DNA from: Pseudomonadota bacterium
GTDB taxonomy: Bacteria; Desulfobacterota; Desulfobulbia; Desulfobulbales; Desulfocapsaceae
NCBI GenBank assembly: GCA_018820855.1
Contig: JAHJNL010000029.1
Span: 1 to 64,000, forward strand
Length of the DNA: 64,000 nt
Direction: 5' to 3'
A program made the translations under genes and the position numbers. Below are positions 53,533-62,861 of the stretch, piece after piece. The notes under the pieces were generated by a model. It saw nothing but the letters and a program-made list of their open reading frames with translations, did not search any database and was not told the DNA's origin. Each line of letters begins with the position of its first letter. Positions within the stretch are counted from its first letter, which is position 1.

Positions 53533-54897
53533 ATGAAACACGAAAAATCTCAAAGTTGTGCTGAAAAGCTCTTTTCCAGTTCTCTTGAAAAAACCTTCCG
53601 ACAGGCCATGACCCCGTTTGAAGAGTTTGTCCATGCCGAGGCCTCATCCGGATTACTCCTCATGGCCTGTACTGTTGCGGCTTTGGTCATTGCCAATACG
53701 GGATTGTACAGCACCTATGATGCTATCCTGCAGACCAAAATCACCATAGGCGGAGGCGATTTTGTCATCTCTCACAGCCTGCATCACTGGATCAATGATG
53801 GTTTGATGGCCCTTTTCTTTTTTACCGTGGGCCTGGAAATCAAACGAGAGATCCTCGTCGGAGAACTTGCCGACCGCAGACAGGCCATTCTTCCCATAGC
53901 GGCTGCACTCGGAGGGATGATCATACCTGCCCTGCTCTACGTTATTATTAATGGCAACAGCGACACCATTAACGGCTGGGGCGTTCCCATGGCCACGGAT
54001 ATCGCCTTTGCCATGGGCGTGCTGGCCCTGCTTGGAAAACGTGTCCCGAGAGCGTTGATCGGCTTCCTGCTGGCACTTGCCATCGTCGATGACCTGGGAG
54101 CAGTCCTCGTCATTGCCGCCTTTTATACTGAACAGATCAACACCACAGCACTCATCTTTGCCGGAGGGGCTCTGATAATGCTGATCCTCTCGAATATGGC
54201 AGGGATACGCCACCCCCTCCCCTATATCGTCTTTGGCATCCTGCTCTGGTTGGGAATGCTCAAATCCGGTGTTCATGCCACCCTGGCCGGAGTCATCACC
54301 GCCCTGACCGTACCGGCCAACTCCTACTGTGAAGCCCTGCCTTTTGTCCAACGGATGAGGAAGTTAACTACACAGTTCGAGGACCTCCATGAGCACCAAA
54401 AGCATATCATGGAGAACGGCAGACAGCAGAAGATCCTTCAATCCATGGAAAATTTTGTTCACAAGATGGAAAGCCCCTTGCAACGCATGGAACATAACCT
54501 GCACATCTGGGTCTCTTTTCTGGTTATTCCCATTTTTGCTCTTGCCAATGCAGGGATTCCCATCGACCTCTCTACCTTGGGCGTCACCATGCTGCATCCT
54601 GTGACTCTTGGAATCATCCTGGGACTTATCGGAGGAAAACTGATTGGCATTTCCCTTTTTTCCTGGCTGGTAATCAAGATGGGATGGAGCCGCCTGCCCC
54701 AGGGGGTGACCATGGCCCAGATTGCAAGTGTTGCCCTGCTTGCCGGAATCGGTTTCACCATGTCTATTTTTATAGCAGGCTTGGCCTTCGATAATGCTCA
54801 GTACCTGCTCAACGCCAAAATCGGTATCCTTGCAGCATCACTTGTTGCCGGAATTGTCGGGTATATTGCCTTACTCCTCAGCACCGACAAAGCGTAA
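53533..54897 (+). CDS. nhaA: Na+/H+ antiporter NhaA
   Basis: A 454-residue sodium/proton antiporter. Conserved parts are INDGLMALFFFTVGLEIKRE, the paired catalytic aspartates in LAIVDDLGAVLVIAAF near 200, and GIGFTMSIFIAGLAF near 410. The loop between helices carries an additional Gln/Met/His-rich stretch (about 285-318). It sits 54 bases after DUF3124 and 17 bases before the AlbA_2 sensor gene. Cotranscription with both is likely, but the spacing leaves room for a promoter. Confidence 0.96.
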   Translation: MKHEKSQSCAEKLFSSSLEKTFRQAMTPFEEFVHAEASSGLLLMACTVAALVIANTGLYSTYDAILQTKITIGGGDFVISHSLHHWINDGLMALFFFTVGLEIKREILVGELADRRQAILPIAAALGGMIIPALLYVIINGNSDTINGWGVPMATDIAFAMGVLALLGKRVPRALIGFLLALAIVDDLGAVLVIAAFYTEQINTTALIFAGGALIMLILSNMAGIRHPLPYIVFGILLWLGMLKSGVHATLAGVITALTVPANSYCEALPFVQRMRKLTTQFEDLHEHQKHIMENGRQQKILQSMENFVHKMESPLQRMEHNLHIWVSFLVIPIFALANAGIPIDLSTLGVTMLHPVTLGIILGLIGGKLIGISLFSWLVIKMGWSRLPQGVTMAQIASVALLAGIGFTMSIFIAGLAFDNAQYLLNAKIGILAASLVAGIVGYIALLLSTDKA

Positions 54898-54914
54898 CAG
54901 AGATCTTTCTTCCT

Positions 54915-56531
54915 ATGTCATTTACAGCAACACTCTTCGACCTTATTAAAGGCTGCCCCAGGAATATCAAGCGACGCCTCCTGCGCGACATCCTGCTCAT
55001 TCTCTTTGTGACTTCCGGAGCCATTCTCACCATTGTCATGGTCCAGGGAATCAAGACCCAAAACGACATCTCCACGGCTCTGATCAATGACTCCAATCGC
55101 CTGGTAAAAAAACGTTTTCAATCCTTCACCACCCCTCTGAACAACACCATGAGGCTGCTGGCCAAGTGGGGTGAATCCAACCTGCTCAGACTTGACGATC
55201 CCGAACTGCTTGCCCGGCAATTCCAGGCTCTCATGGAGATTCAACCGACTATCAGTTCAATTGCTCTTGCCGATACAGAAGCAAATGAAGTGAGCCTGTC
55301 TCATCACAACAACCAGTGGCTCCTCTATCAACATCGAAAGGGACGATCAATTACCTCAAGCGTAATTAACGGGAAGCTTATCAACAGGGAAGAAAACCCG
55401 AATGACAGTTACAACCCGGCACAATCCGTCTGGTTTCGCGGAGCAATGACCATCGCACCTGCCGGCAACCTCTTTTTGACAGATCCCCATATCCTCAGAG
55501 GATCAGAGGATGTCGGAATCACGGCAAGTCTCAGCTGGTCAAGGCGCGACACCCCGAACAACTCTTTTATCTCTTCCTTCTCCTTTACAATTAAAGAGCT
55601 CATGCTCTTCATGGAGGATCTTGAAATTACTGAGAATGGCCAGATACTGCTGCTCCAGAAAGACGGGAGCCTCCTGAACAATCTCAGAAATAACAACATG
55701 CAGCCATCAGGTGCCGTCTCATTACAAAAAGGGAAAAACATCTCAGAACAACTTCTCAGCGCCGTTACCCGAAAACTTCAGGAAAGTCCCAGCCCTGCAA
55801 ACGACGTTATCTCCATAAAGAACGACAACACCACCTGGTGGCTTGGCTTTACCCCGCTTCATGATCTGACAAGTGATTTATGGGTCGCCATCGTCATCCC
55901 ACAAAGCGATATATTTTCCAATCTTCGCAATCAGTGGCTGCGCTTTGGTATGTTGGCCGGGTCCATTCTCCTGACTGGTATTCTCATGACAATCTTTCTG
56001 GTCCGGAGATACAGCCACCAGCTCAAAGATCTGCCGCAACAACATATCGACAGTTATGGCTACGAAAACGAGATTGCCGCACTCATCCGGGCAGGTGAGT
56101 CGTCCACCCTGGAATTCAAATCAACCATGCGCACCAATCTGAAATCCGGAAAGACTGGAAAAGAAATAGAGCTGGCCTGGCTCAAGACTGTGACGGCATT
56201 CATGAACAGTGATGGCGGAATCCTCCTTATCGGCGTGGAAGACGATGGAACAGTAATTGGGATTGATGCCGATAATTTTGCCAATGAAGACAAATGCCGA
56301 CTGCATTTTAAAAATCTGATCAATACGCATATCGGGGCTGAATCTTCCCGCTTTATTCATTTGAAGATTCTGACTATTCAGGAAAAAACGATTCTCATCA
56401 TCGAATGTGAACGGGTGCGCCGGCCGGTTTTTCTCTCAGTAGGCAAAAATGAAGATTTCTTCATCCGCTCAGGACCATCGAGCATGAAACTCTCCATGAG
56501 CCAAATGATTAACTATCTGGCAGAACGCTGA
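54915..56531 (+). CDS. Membrane sensor fused to Schlafen AlbA_2 domain
   Basis: A 538-residue protein with two membrane helices (about 25-46 and 343-363) around a 290-residue extracytoplasmic region that resembles a Cache-type sensor. The cytoplasmic C-terminal part carries an AlbA_2 (Schlafen) domain: ESSTLEFKSTM near 394, AFMNSDGGILLIGVEDDGTVIGID near 430 and FFIRSGPSSM near 515. AlbA_2 domains usually occur with helicase or HTH modules. There is no kinase, cyclase or HAMP output here. The gene follows nhaA by 17 bases. Function is unknown; ligand sensing coupled to nucleic-acid binding is a hypothesis. Confidence 0.85.
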   Translation: MSFTATLFDLIKGCPRNIKRRLLRDILLILFVTSGAILTIVMVQGIKTQNDISTALINDSNRLVKKRFQSFTTPLNNTMRLLAKWGESNLLRLDDPELLARQFQALMEIQPTISSIALADTEANEVSLSHHNNQWLLYQHRKGRSITSSVINGKLINREENPNDSYNPAQSVWFRGAMTIAPAGNLFLTDPHILRGSEDVGITASLSWSRRDTPNNSFISSFSFTIKELMLFMEDLEITENGQILLLQKDGSLLNNLRNNNMQPSGAVSLQKGKNISEQLLSAVTRKLQESPSPANDVISIKNDNTTWWLGFTPLHDLTSDLWVAIVIPQSDIFSNLRNQWLRFGMLAGSILLTGILMTIFLVRRYSHQLKDLPQQHIDSYGYENEIAALIRAGESSTLEFKSTMRTNLKSGKTGKEIELAWLKTVTAFMNSDGGILLIGVEDDGTVIGIDADNFANEDKCRLHFKNLINTHIGAESSRFIHLKILTIQEKTILIIECERVRRPVFLSVGKNEDFFIRSGPSSMKLSMSQMINYLAER

Positions 56532-56583
56532 TTCTGCTTTCCCCTTTCCTATAACTTTTTCCACAATATCCTCGGGGATCACA

Positions 56584-57393
56584 ATGTCCAGACCGAATTT
56601 TAAACACATTACCTCCCGCTGCTTTGTCAATGCCCCCTGGTATGACCTCAAAGAACGCTATCTCGATATTTTTCTTACGCATGGGATTCAGCCGGAAATC
56701 GGCCTGGAAGGTCTTTGCCTCTACGATGAACCCAGGGAAGAATTCATAAAAATTGCCAAAATCCTACAGAACAACAATCTCGAATGCACCCTGCATGCAC
56801 CTTTTTTTGACCTTGCTCCAGGTGCCCTTGATCCAAAAATCCTTGAGACAAGCCGCAACAAACTGCGCAAGGCCTTCAGCCTGATCGAAGTCTTTCGCCC
56901 AAAATCAGTAGTCTGTCATTTAAACTATGAACAAAACAAACAGGGCTACAAAGAAAAAGAGTGGCGGATGGCAGCTATTGCGACATGGCGCGAACTGACA
57001 GAGATCGCTGCGGCCTCTGGAACCATCCTTATGCTGGAAAACACCTATGAAAACAGCCCGGAAGCCCACGAGGCCATCCTCTCTGCCCTGGATTCTCCCC
57101 ATGCCCGCTTCTGCCTCGACGTCGGCCACCTCATGACCTTTGCCAAGACAGACTGGCAAAAATGGCTGCCCAGACTCTCTCCCTGGTTGGGCCAGCTCCA
57201 TCTCCACGACAACAACGGCAACAGTGATCAGCATCTCGGCCTGGGCCTGGGCTCCTTTGATTTCGTTGGCCTTTTCGACTTTCTGGCCGCAAAAAACCTG
57301 CACCCTCTTGTTACCCTGGAGCCCCACAGTGAAGAAGATCTGTGGCAGGCCCTGGAATATCTGGAGCGGACTGGCCTTCTGGAACTAGTATAA
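56584..57393 (+). CDS. Sugar phosphate isomerase/epimerase-like TIM-barrel protein
   Basis: A 269-residue xylose-isomerase-like TIM barrel. Metal-binding residues are in LMLENTYENSPE near 150, CLDVGHLM near 178, LHLHDNNG near 205 and LEPHSEED near 244. GLGLGSFDF near 218 is also family-like. The exact substrate is not deducible; a role as endonuclease IV is unlikely because the length and motifs fit the isomerase group. A GGGG-containing site precedes the ATG. Confidence 0.85.
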   Translation: MSRPNFKHITSRCFVNAPWYDLKERYLDIFLTHGIQPEIGLEGLCLYDEPREEFIKIAKILQNNNLECTLHAPFFDLAPGALDPKILETSRNKLRKAFSLIEVFRPKSVVCHLNYEQNKQGYKEKEWRMAAIATWRELTEIAAASGTILMLENTYENSPEAHEAILSALDSPHARFCLDVGHLMTFAKTDWQKWLPRLSPWLGQLHLHDNNGNSDQHLGLGLGSFDFVGLFDFLAAKNLHPLVTLEPHSEEDLWQALEYLERTGLLELV

Positions 57394-57444
57394 AAAAAAT
57401 GCACCGCAGCACCAGTTAACGGAAAGGCTTTTTCTGGCACTTTT

Positions 57445-59439
57445 TCAGTACGTCAAGGTGACGACAAAATCATCCCCTGCTGTGCCGATAAAGGAGATAA
57501 AACTTCCCCCACCAACAACGATGGGCATGGCAGTACTCTCCAGACTGTCGAAGATGGGTTGTTTATCTTGAGAAAATATCATCACTCTGCCATCGCTGGG
57601 GATAGCGCATGAGAAGATTGCCTGTTTGTCAGTTTTTCGCCATTCATTCAAACCGGCAGTTCCGAGGCTGACCGTCTCTCCGGCAATTGGCAGTGAACTC
57701 ACTTTGTCTGCCTCTGAATAGATAAAATTACCGGTCTTAAGCCATTGTTCACCACCGGCTTCCTCTAATTGTATTGCAAAGAGATCCCTGGCATATTGCA
57801 TACTCATTCCGGCAGAACTCTCGCTCTCAAGCTTTAACAGCATCATATTGTTGCCATCAAAGAAAATATAGCCTGGTAACTCAGGTATCTGTCCGGTTTC
57901 AGCCAGATCTTCAATAAAATCATAATTTGTGGCATTGCGAAATACCCACAGTTTTCTGGCAAATGCCGAGCCCGTCCATGAAGAATCGCTCTTGGCAATG
58001 CTTTCAGCAGTGACAATATGGGAAACGTAGTTTTCGCCGACAGCAAGCAGAAGGTAATTCAATTCACCATAGGGTTTCAGCCAATATTTATTGCCGTTTT
58101 CTGAGTGAAAATAAGCATCTTCTTTGTATTGCGAAGAATCGGCAGGTACGAATTGTTCTCCATCCCAGGAACTGGTCTCCAACATATTTGAATCTAAATC
58201 AAAATTTAATTTCATGATGGCATTAGAAGAAGCATAGATCCCGGCAAGCGCAAGTATACTGCTGGGAATAACAGCTCTTCCGGGAGGCAGAAAAATCATT
58301 TTCTTTTCCGTTACTTTTTTCTTTCCTTCCAGCAAGGCCTGCATGACCTTTTCAGTCACTGAAGTTGCATCTATTCCCGCTCCAGCAAAAAGCAGGGCAA
58401 CTGTCAGCTTTTCTTCAGGGACAACCAGGATATGGGATGAAAACGCCGTGGTACCTCCACTTTTCCCCAAAGCCGTAATCCCCTGTTCAGCAAATTTCCT
58501 CATTTGCACGGAATCCCATCCCAGACCGAAATTCAAAAAAGTCCTTTCGCCAACGGCGGTTTCAAGCCCATACTGAGCTTTGCTGAACTCTTCAATTGAA
58601 GCGGTTGATAATAATTTATTGCTATACAAAACAGTGGAAAAACGGCACAGATCTTCGGCAGTCGCGGAAATACCGCCTGTGGCCAACGCGCTTACGTACT
58701 CAGGAGGCATGGGCAATCCTGTCTGCTCATACACCTGCGCAATATTTTCATTTCCAGCTTTAAAAGAGCAGCTGCTTTGGCCCATCCGCAACGGTTCATA
58801 TATCTGTTGTCGCAGATATTTTGCATATGACATTCCACTTACCTGCTCAATAACTGCCTCTGCGACAGTGAGACCATCATTACAGTAGACACTCACCAGG
58901 CCTGGCTCATGTTTGAGCCTGTTCCCTGCGAGATAGGCAAGGGTTTCATCAATATAATTTGGATTTTCACGGGAACCGAATGCATTCCTCATGTTTGAGC
59001 CCGGCAATCCTGACGTATGATTCAGAAGCATCCGCACGGTAATATCCTGATATCGTTTATCTGCCATGCGAAAGTTAGCAAGATACTTCGTCACAGGTGC
59101 ATCCAGTTCAACCTTTCCCTGATCAACTAGATGTAACATCGCCGCAGCGGTAAAGATTTTGCTGATAGAGCCTATATTGAACTGGGTCTCCCTATCGACC
59201 GGCAACGACTTTTCACGACTGCGCATGCCAAACTGTTCCGAATATACAATCTGTCCATCATCCATGATCGCCACAGTCGCTGACGACCCATTGTTGGTGG
59301 ATAATTCTTTCCAGATATCCATTCGGGCCTCTTTGATGGCCTGCATATATTCAGTCCTACCTGGAGAAACAGCACTGTTTGCAATTAATGCGTTTATAAG
59401 CAAAAAAAATATTGCCATGCCAATAGTCAGTTGGTTCAC
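57445..59439 (-). CDS. Exported beta-lactamase-fold serine hydrolase
   Basis: A 664-residue exported enzyme of the serine beta-lactamase/class C-like group (AmpH, EstB types). SxxK is S91-I-S-K94, YxN is in VYCNDG, and signal peptide residues are about 1-24. The first 370 residues are the catalytic domain; the remaining 290 are beta-rich with no match I recognise. The start is GTG at 59439, because AAAAGGAG lies six bases before it; an ATG at 59460 precedes that site. Possible roles are peptidoglycan or ester hydrolysis. A long intergenic region with a palindrome lies upstream. Confidence 0.85.
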   Translation of the reverse strand: MNQLTIGMAIFFLLINALIANSAVSPGRTEYMQAIKEARMDIWKELSTNNGSSATVAIMDDGQIVYSEQFGMRSREKSLPVDRETQFNIGSISKIFTAAAMLHLVDQGKVELDAPVTKYLANFRMADKRYQDITVRMLLNHTSGLPGSNMRNAFGSRENPNYIDETLAYLAGNRLKHEPGLVSVYCNDGLTVAEAVIEQVSGMSYAKYLRQQIYEPLRMGQSSCSFKAGNENIAQVYEQTGLPMPPEYVSALATGGISATAEDLCRFSTVLYSNKLLSTASIEEFSKAQYGLETAVGERTFLNFGLGWDSVQMRKFAEQGITALGKSGGTTAFSSHILVVPEEKLTVALLFAGAGIDATSVTEKVMQALLEGKKKVTEKKMIFLPPGRAVIPSSILALAGIYASSNAIMKLNFDLDSNMLETSSWDGEQFVPADSSQYKEDAYFHSENGNKYWLKPYGELNYLLLAVGENYVSHIVTAESIAKSDSSWTGSAFARKLWVFRNATNYDFIEDLAETGQIPELPGYIFFDGNNMMLLKLESESSAGMSMQYARDLFAIQLEEAGGEQWLKTGNFIYSEADKVSSLPIAGETVSLGTAGLNEWRKTDKQAIFSCAIPSDGRVMIFSQDKQPIFDSLESTAMPIVVGGGSFISFIGTAGDDFVVTLTY

Positions 59440-59460
59440 AGAAAACTCCTTTTCATTCAT

Positions 59461-59754
59461 TGGTTCTTGTTATTGGGCTACATCTGCAAAGCATGTTCCA
59501 TGCCATAACTCTTATCGAATACAGGATTTTTTCCTCTAATTCAACGATACTTTTTCCAAGAGAGATCCCGCGCACCTTTGAGTGTGCAAGAGGCGAACCT
59601 TTTGTCAGTCCGAAATGTCAAGCTATCCCGCGGCCGCCGCAAATAGGTATTTCCTATTTGCACTATAGCATGCATTAAGGTAATCATTCCTAAATTCTTA
59701 CTTATAGGCCCTATAGACACGTTCACGCCATTCATTTAACAAAGGAAAAACCCA
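59461..59754. other. Divergent region before the rhodanese gene
   Basis: No gene is seen. It contains a perfect 9-5-9 palindrome (59639-59661, listed separately) and an overlapping TTGCAC at 59658-59663 that could be a -35 element, but no convincing -10 lies at the usual spacing. Confidence 0.45.
59639..59661. promoter_or_regulatory. GCAAATAGG palindrome between divergent genes
   Basis: GCAAATAGG at 59639-59647 and CCTATTTGC at 59653-59661 form a perfect 9-bp inverted repeat with 5-base spacer, about 95 bases before the rhodanese gene. No T-run follows, so an operator is more likely than a terminator. Confidence 0.45.
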
Positions 59755-60174
59755 ATGAAAAGACTCGCCATTATTGCCTTGTCCCTTCTCTGTCTGCTCA
59801 ATGTGGCAGCCATTTTTGAGAAGTTTAATTACCTGGAGCCTGATCAATTTAAACAGTGGCTTGAGACCAGCAAGCCCATGGTCATTGTCGACATCCAGGA
59901 CAAGGCCTCCTTTGCTGCCCACCATTTCCCCGGTTCCATCGAGACAAACGCCTTTCCGGTCAAGACTGACGCCGAGCAAAAACAGATCGATCCGGCCGTG
60001 GCTGCCTATAAGGCAAGCGGTAATGACGTGGTAGTTGTCTGTCCCCGTGGTGGTGGAGGAGCTAAAAGATGTTACTCCTATCTCAAAAGCCAGGGCGTAC
60101 CCGAAGACAAGCTCACAATTCTACAGGGTGGTGTGGATAACTGGCCCTATCGCAATATGCTGATAAGCAATTGA
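59755..60174 (+). CDS. Exported or membrane-anchored rhodanese
   Basis: A 139-residue protein with an N-terminal hydrophobic segment (about 3-21), followed by one rhodanese domain. The active-site cysteine is C96 in VVVVCPRGGGGAKR, and HHFPGSIETNAFPV near 56 is typical. It probably acts in the periplasm in sulfane sulfur transfer. It precedes the double-cubane-cluster protein by 109 bases and has AAAGGA upstream. Confidence 0.88.
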   Translation: MKRLAIIALSLLCLLNVAAIFEKFNYLEPDQFKQWLETSKPMVIVDIQDKASFAAHHFPGSIETNAFPVKTDAEQKQIDPAVAAYKASGNDVVVVCPRGGGGAKRCYSYLKSQGVPEDKLTILQGGVDNWPYRNMLISN

Positions 60175-60283
60175 TTGAGCCTACCATCAGAACAGGAAAC
60201 TATGCCCTGATGGGAAACGACAGTAAAACAGATAATTTTCAGAAAGATAAAGACCAGGGCGATTGCCGATAAGGAACAGACAG

Positions 60284-61573
60284 ATGACACATTTTGAAAT
60301 AAAGGCCTATCCGGAGATGTGGAAGGACCTCGATATGGACGTGGAACGATTTGACAAGATGCGCCTGATGTTGGGCGAGATCTTTGAAAAGACCTATCTT
60401 TCCCAGAAAAACAGGCCTGCCGGCATGGCCTACTTTGACAACATGATAGCAGAGCTTCATGGCAGCCGGATCAAAGAACTGCTGGCAGCCAAGGAAGAAG
60501 GCAGACCGGTTATCGGCACCTTTTGCGTCTATATTCCGGAAGAAATTGTCCTTGCAGCCGGCGGAGTCTGTGTCGGTCTCTGTGGAGGCTCCCAGGGCTC
60601 GGTACCCGATGCCGAAAAGATCCTGCCGCGCAATATCTGTCCCATGGTGAAATCAGCATTTGGCTTTAAGGCCGGCCGTATCTGCCCCTATTTCCAAGTG
60701 CTTGATTTCGTCTACGGGGAAACCACCTGCGATGCCAAGAAAAAAACATGGGAGATTCTTGATGAGATGGTACCCACCCATGTCATGGAAATCCCGCAGA
60801 TGAAAAATCAGACCGATCAGGAAATGTGGTTGGCCGAAGTAAAGGCGTTCAAGACCAAGGTGGAGTCATTTTCCGGAAAAGAGGTGACCATTGAAGATAT
60901 GAGGCGGGCCACCAGGACAATGAACAACAAACGCAAGGCCCTGCAACGCCTCAACACCCTGCGCCACACCAACCCCACACCAATCTCCGGCAAAGATGTG
61001 CTGCTCATCGAGCAGATCGCCTTTTACGACGAACCGATTCGCTTTGCCAGAGAGGTGAACGAGTTGTGTGATGAGCTGGAAAAACGTATTGCAGATAATG
61101 TGGCCATCCCCAGCAAAAACGCGGCCAGGATAATGGTCGCCGGCGTGCCCATGGCCCTGCCGAACTGGAAACTGCATAATCTGGTGGAAGGGGCTGGAGC
61201 AGTCATCGTCAACGAGGAGAGCTGCATCGGAACCCGTTATTACAAGGACCTGATGGATGAAAACGCTGAAGACATGGAAACCATCCTGCAAAACCTCACC
61301 AGTCGATACATGCAGATCGACTGTTCCTGTTTCACCCCGAATAATGAACGGATCGACCAGGTTCTCAGAGAATACAAAGAATCAGGTGCGCAGGGCATCA
61401 TCCATTACTCCCTGCAGTTTTGCCACACCTATAATATTGAGGAAATCCGTATTCGCCAGGCATGTGAGAGAGAAGGAATTCCATACATGTTCATTGAATC
61501 CGACTACTCGCCCGAAGATGTAGGGCAGTTGCAGACCAGGGTCGAGGCCTTCCTTGAGCAGATAGGCGAATAA
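60284..61573 (+). CDS. Double-cubane-cluster protein (2-hydroxyacyl-CoA dehydratase family)
   Basis: A 429-residue protein of the HgdB/YjiM family. The FCVYIPEEIVLAAGGVCVGLCGG opening and ICPMVKSAFGFK near 113 supply cluster cysteines, and FVYGETTCDAKKKTWE near 143 and QFCHTYNIEE near 386 others. With one dehydratase-like subunit and a dedicated activator beside it, this fits the DCCP class, whose members use ATP-driven electrons to reduce small molecules, rather than two-subunit dehydratases. Native substrate is not known. The ATG at 60284 is preferred (AAGGA upstream); a TTG at 60263 is less likely. Confidence 0.88.
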   Translation: MTHFEIKAYPEMWKDLDMDVERFDKMRLMLGEIFEKTYLSQKNRPAGMAYFDNMIAELHGSRIKELLAAKEEGRPVIGTFCVYIPEEIVLAAGGVCVGLCGGSQGSVPDAEKILPRNICPMVKSAFGFKAGRICPYFQVLDFVYGETTCDAKKKTWEILDEMVPTHVMEIPQMKNQTDQEMWLAEVKAFKTKVESFSGKEVTIEDMRRATRTMNNKRKALQRLNTLRHTNPTPISGKDVLLIEQIAFYDEPIRFAREVNELCDELEKRIADNVAIPSKNAARIMVAGVPMALPNWKLHNLVEGAGAVIVNEESCIGTRYYKDLMDENAEDMETILQNLTSRYMQIDCSCFTPNNERIDQVLREYKESGAQGIIHYSLQFCHTYNIEEIRIRQACEREGIPYMFIESDYSPEDVGQLQTRVEAFLEQIGE

Positions 61574-61597
61574 GCCTGTACGACGGAAGGGTACACT

Positions 61598-62356
61598 ATG
61601 TATGTAGGCGTAGATCTGGGTTCACGGACGATCAAAGTAGCGGCCTGGCAGGATGGCAGGATGGTAGACCATAAGCTGCAGGAAAGCGGTTTTGAACCGC
61701 ATGAACAGGCCAGGGAAATGATCAAGGCCTATAGCCCCAGGCATGTTATAGCCACGGGATATGGCCGGCATCTGGCCCACGAACATTTTGCCGATGGTGT
61801 TATCACTGAAATCAAGGCCCATGCCATGGGCATACATACCATGCTGCCGGAGGCAACTACTGTTGTGGATATTGGAGGACAGGACTCCAAGGTCATAGCG
61901 CTCAATGTCAAAGGACAGGTTACCAACTTCCAGATGAATGACAAATGCGCAGCCGGCACCGGGAGATTTCTGGAAATCATGGCCACCTCACTGGCCTACC
62001 CCCTTGGTGATTTCGGTCCGGCTGCCCTGGCCTCGGAGCAGGAAATTCAGATCAACTCCATGTGTACGGTCTTTGCCGAATCTGAAGTTATTTCAATGAA
62101 AAACAGGGGAATACCCAGGCAGCACATCGCCCGGGCGGTTCATTCCTCTGTGGCCGACCGTATCATTGCCATGCTGGGTCGTATCGGTTTTGGTGAACTC
62201 ATTGCCTTTTCAGGAGGCGTGGCCAACAATCCCTGCATCGTGCAGATGGTCCGGATGAGACTGGAAAATGTGCAGGTGGTAGTCCCGGAAAACCCTAGCC
62301 TCATTGGCGCCTTGGGCGCAGCCATCGAGGCAGCTAGGCGGGGTGGTCAGGTTTGA
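61598..62356 (+). CDS. ATPase activator of the double-cubane-cluster protein (YjiL-like)
   Basis: A 252-residue BadF/BadG/BcrA/BcrD-type ATPase that in homologous systems holds a [4Fe-4S] cluster between two subunits and injects low-potential electrons. It begins YVGVDLGSRTIKVA (phosphate loop). Cluster cysteines are near 117 in NDKCAAGTGRFLE and near 155 in INSMCTVFAESE. The ADP-site GGVANNP lies near 205. It lies 24 bases after the DCCP gene, and its end overlaps the next gene, so the three are cotranscribed. Confidence 0.92.
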   Translation: MYVGVDLGSRTIKVAAWQDGRMVDHKLQESGFEPHEQAREMIKAYSPRHVIATGYGRHLAHEHFADGVITEIKAHAMGIHTMLPEATTVVDIGGQDSKVIALNVKGQVTNFQMNDKCAAGTGRFLEIMATSLAYPLGDFGPAALASEQEIQINSMCTVFAESEVISMKNRGIPRQHIARAVHSSVADRIIAMLGRIGFGELIAFSGGVANNPCIVQMVRMRLENVQVVVPENPSLIGALGAAIEAARRGGQV

Positions 62357-62838
62357 CCCAGAACAGGCAACAAAAGAGAAATGCAGCAATCCCTGTTGCC
62401 CTTACCTGGATGGCAAGAATTTCCCGTTGGCTCATCAGTGTGCCTTTTCTTTATGCCGGGATTACAAAACTTGCTGACCCGCAAAGCTTCGCAGTTGTCA
62501 TCGCCGGTTTCGGCCTGCTGCCTGAGCCCCTGCTAATGCCTGCCGCCCTGCTGCTGCCTCTCCTGGAAATCATTGTCGCAGCCGGGCTTCTTTGCAATGT
62601 CCGCATATGCCTCCCAGCTGCTGCCACCCTTATGATTCTCTTTATCGCTGTGCTCAGTTACGGAATCCGGCTAGGACTGGATGTGGACTGCGGCTGTTTT
62701 GGCCCGGAAGATCCGGAACAGGCATACCACAACCTTTGGAGTGCACTTTTCAGAGATTTGGGATTTCTTATCCCGATCCTCTATTTATTCTGGTTTCAAT
62801 ATATTACGGACCGAAAAAAAACGGTTCTATCTTTTTAA
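62353..62838 (+). CDS. DoxX/MauE-family membrane protein
   Basis: A 161-residue membrane protein with four helices. It has the DoxX/MauE pattern SVPFLYAGITKLADPQSF near 34 and the cysteine pair in VDCGCFGPEDPE near 116. MauE-type proteins with a CGC(F)GP motif support periplasmic disulfide or redox maturation, and DoxD relatives act in thiosulfate oxidation. The TTG start at 62353 overlaps the activator stop (TTGA); an ATG at 62410 would be an alternative start and would remove 19 residues. Confidence 0.82.
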   Translation: MTQNRQQKRNAAIPVALTWMARISRWLISVPFLYAGITKLADPQSFAVVIAGFGLLPEPLLMPAALLLPLLEIIVAAGLLCNVRICLPAAATLMILFIAVLSYGIRLGLDVDCGCFGPEDPEQAYHNLWSALFRDLGFLIPILYLFWFQYITDRKKTVLSF

Positions 62839-62861
62839 TCTTTTTTGAAAGGGAGTCAAAC

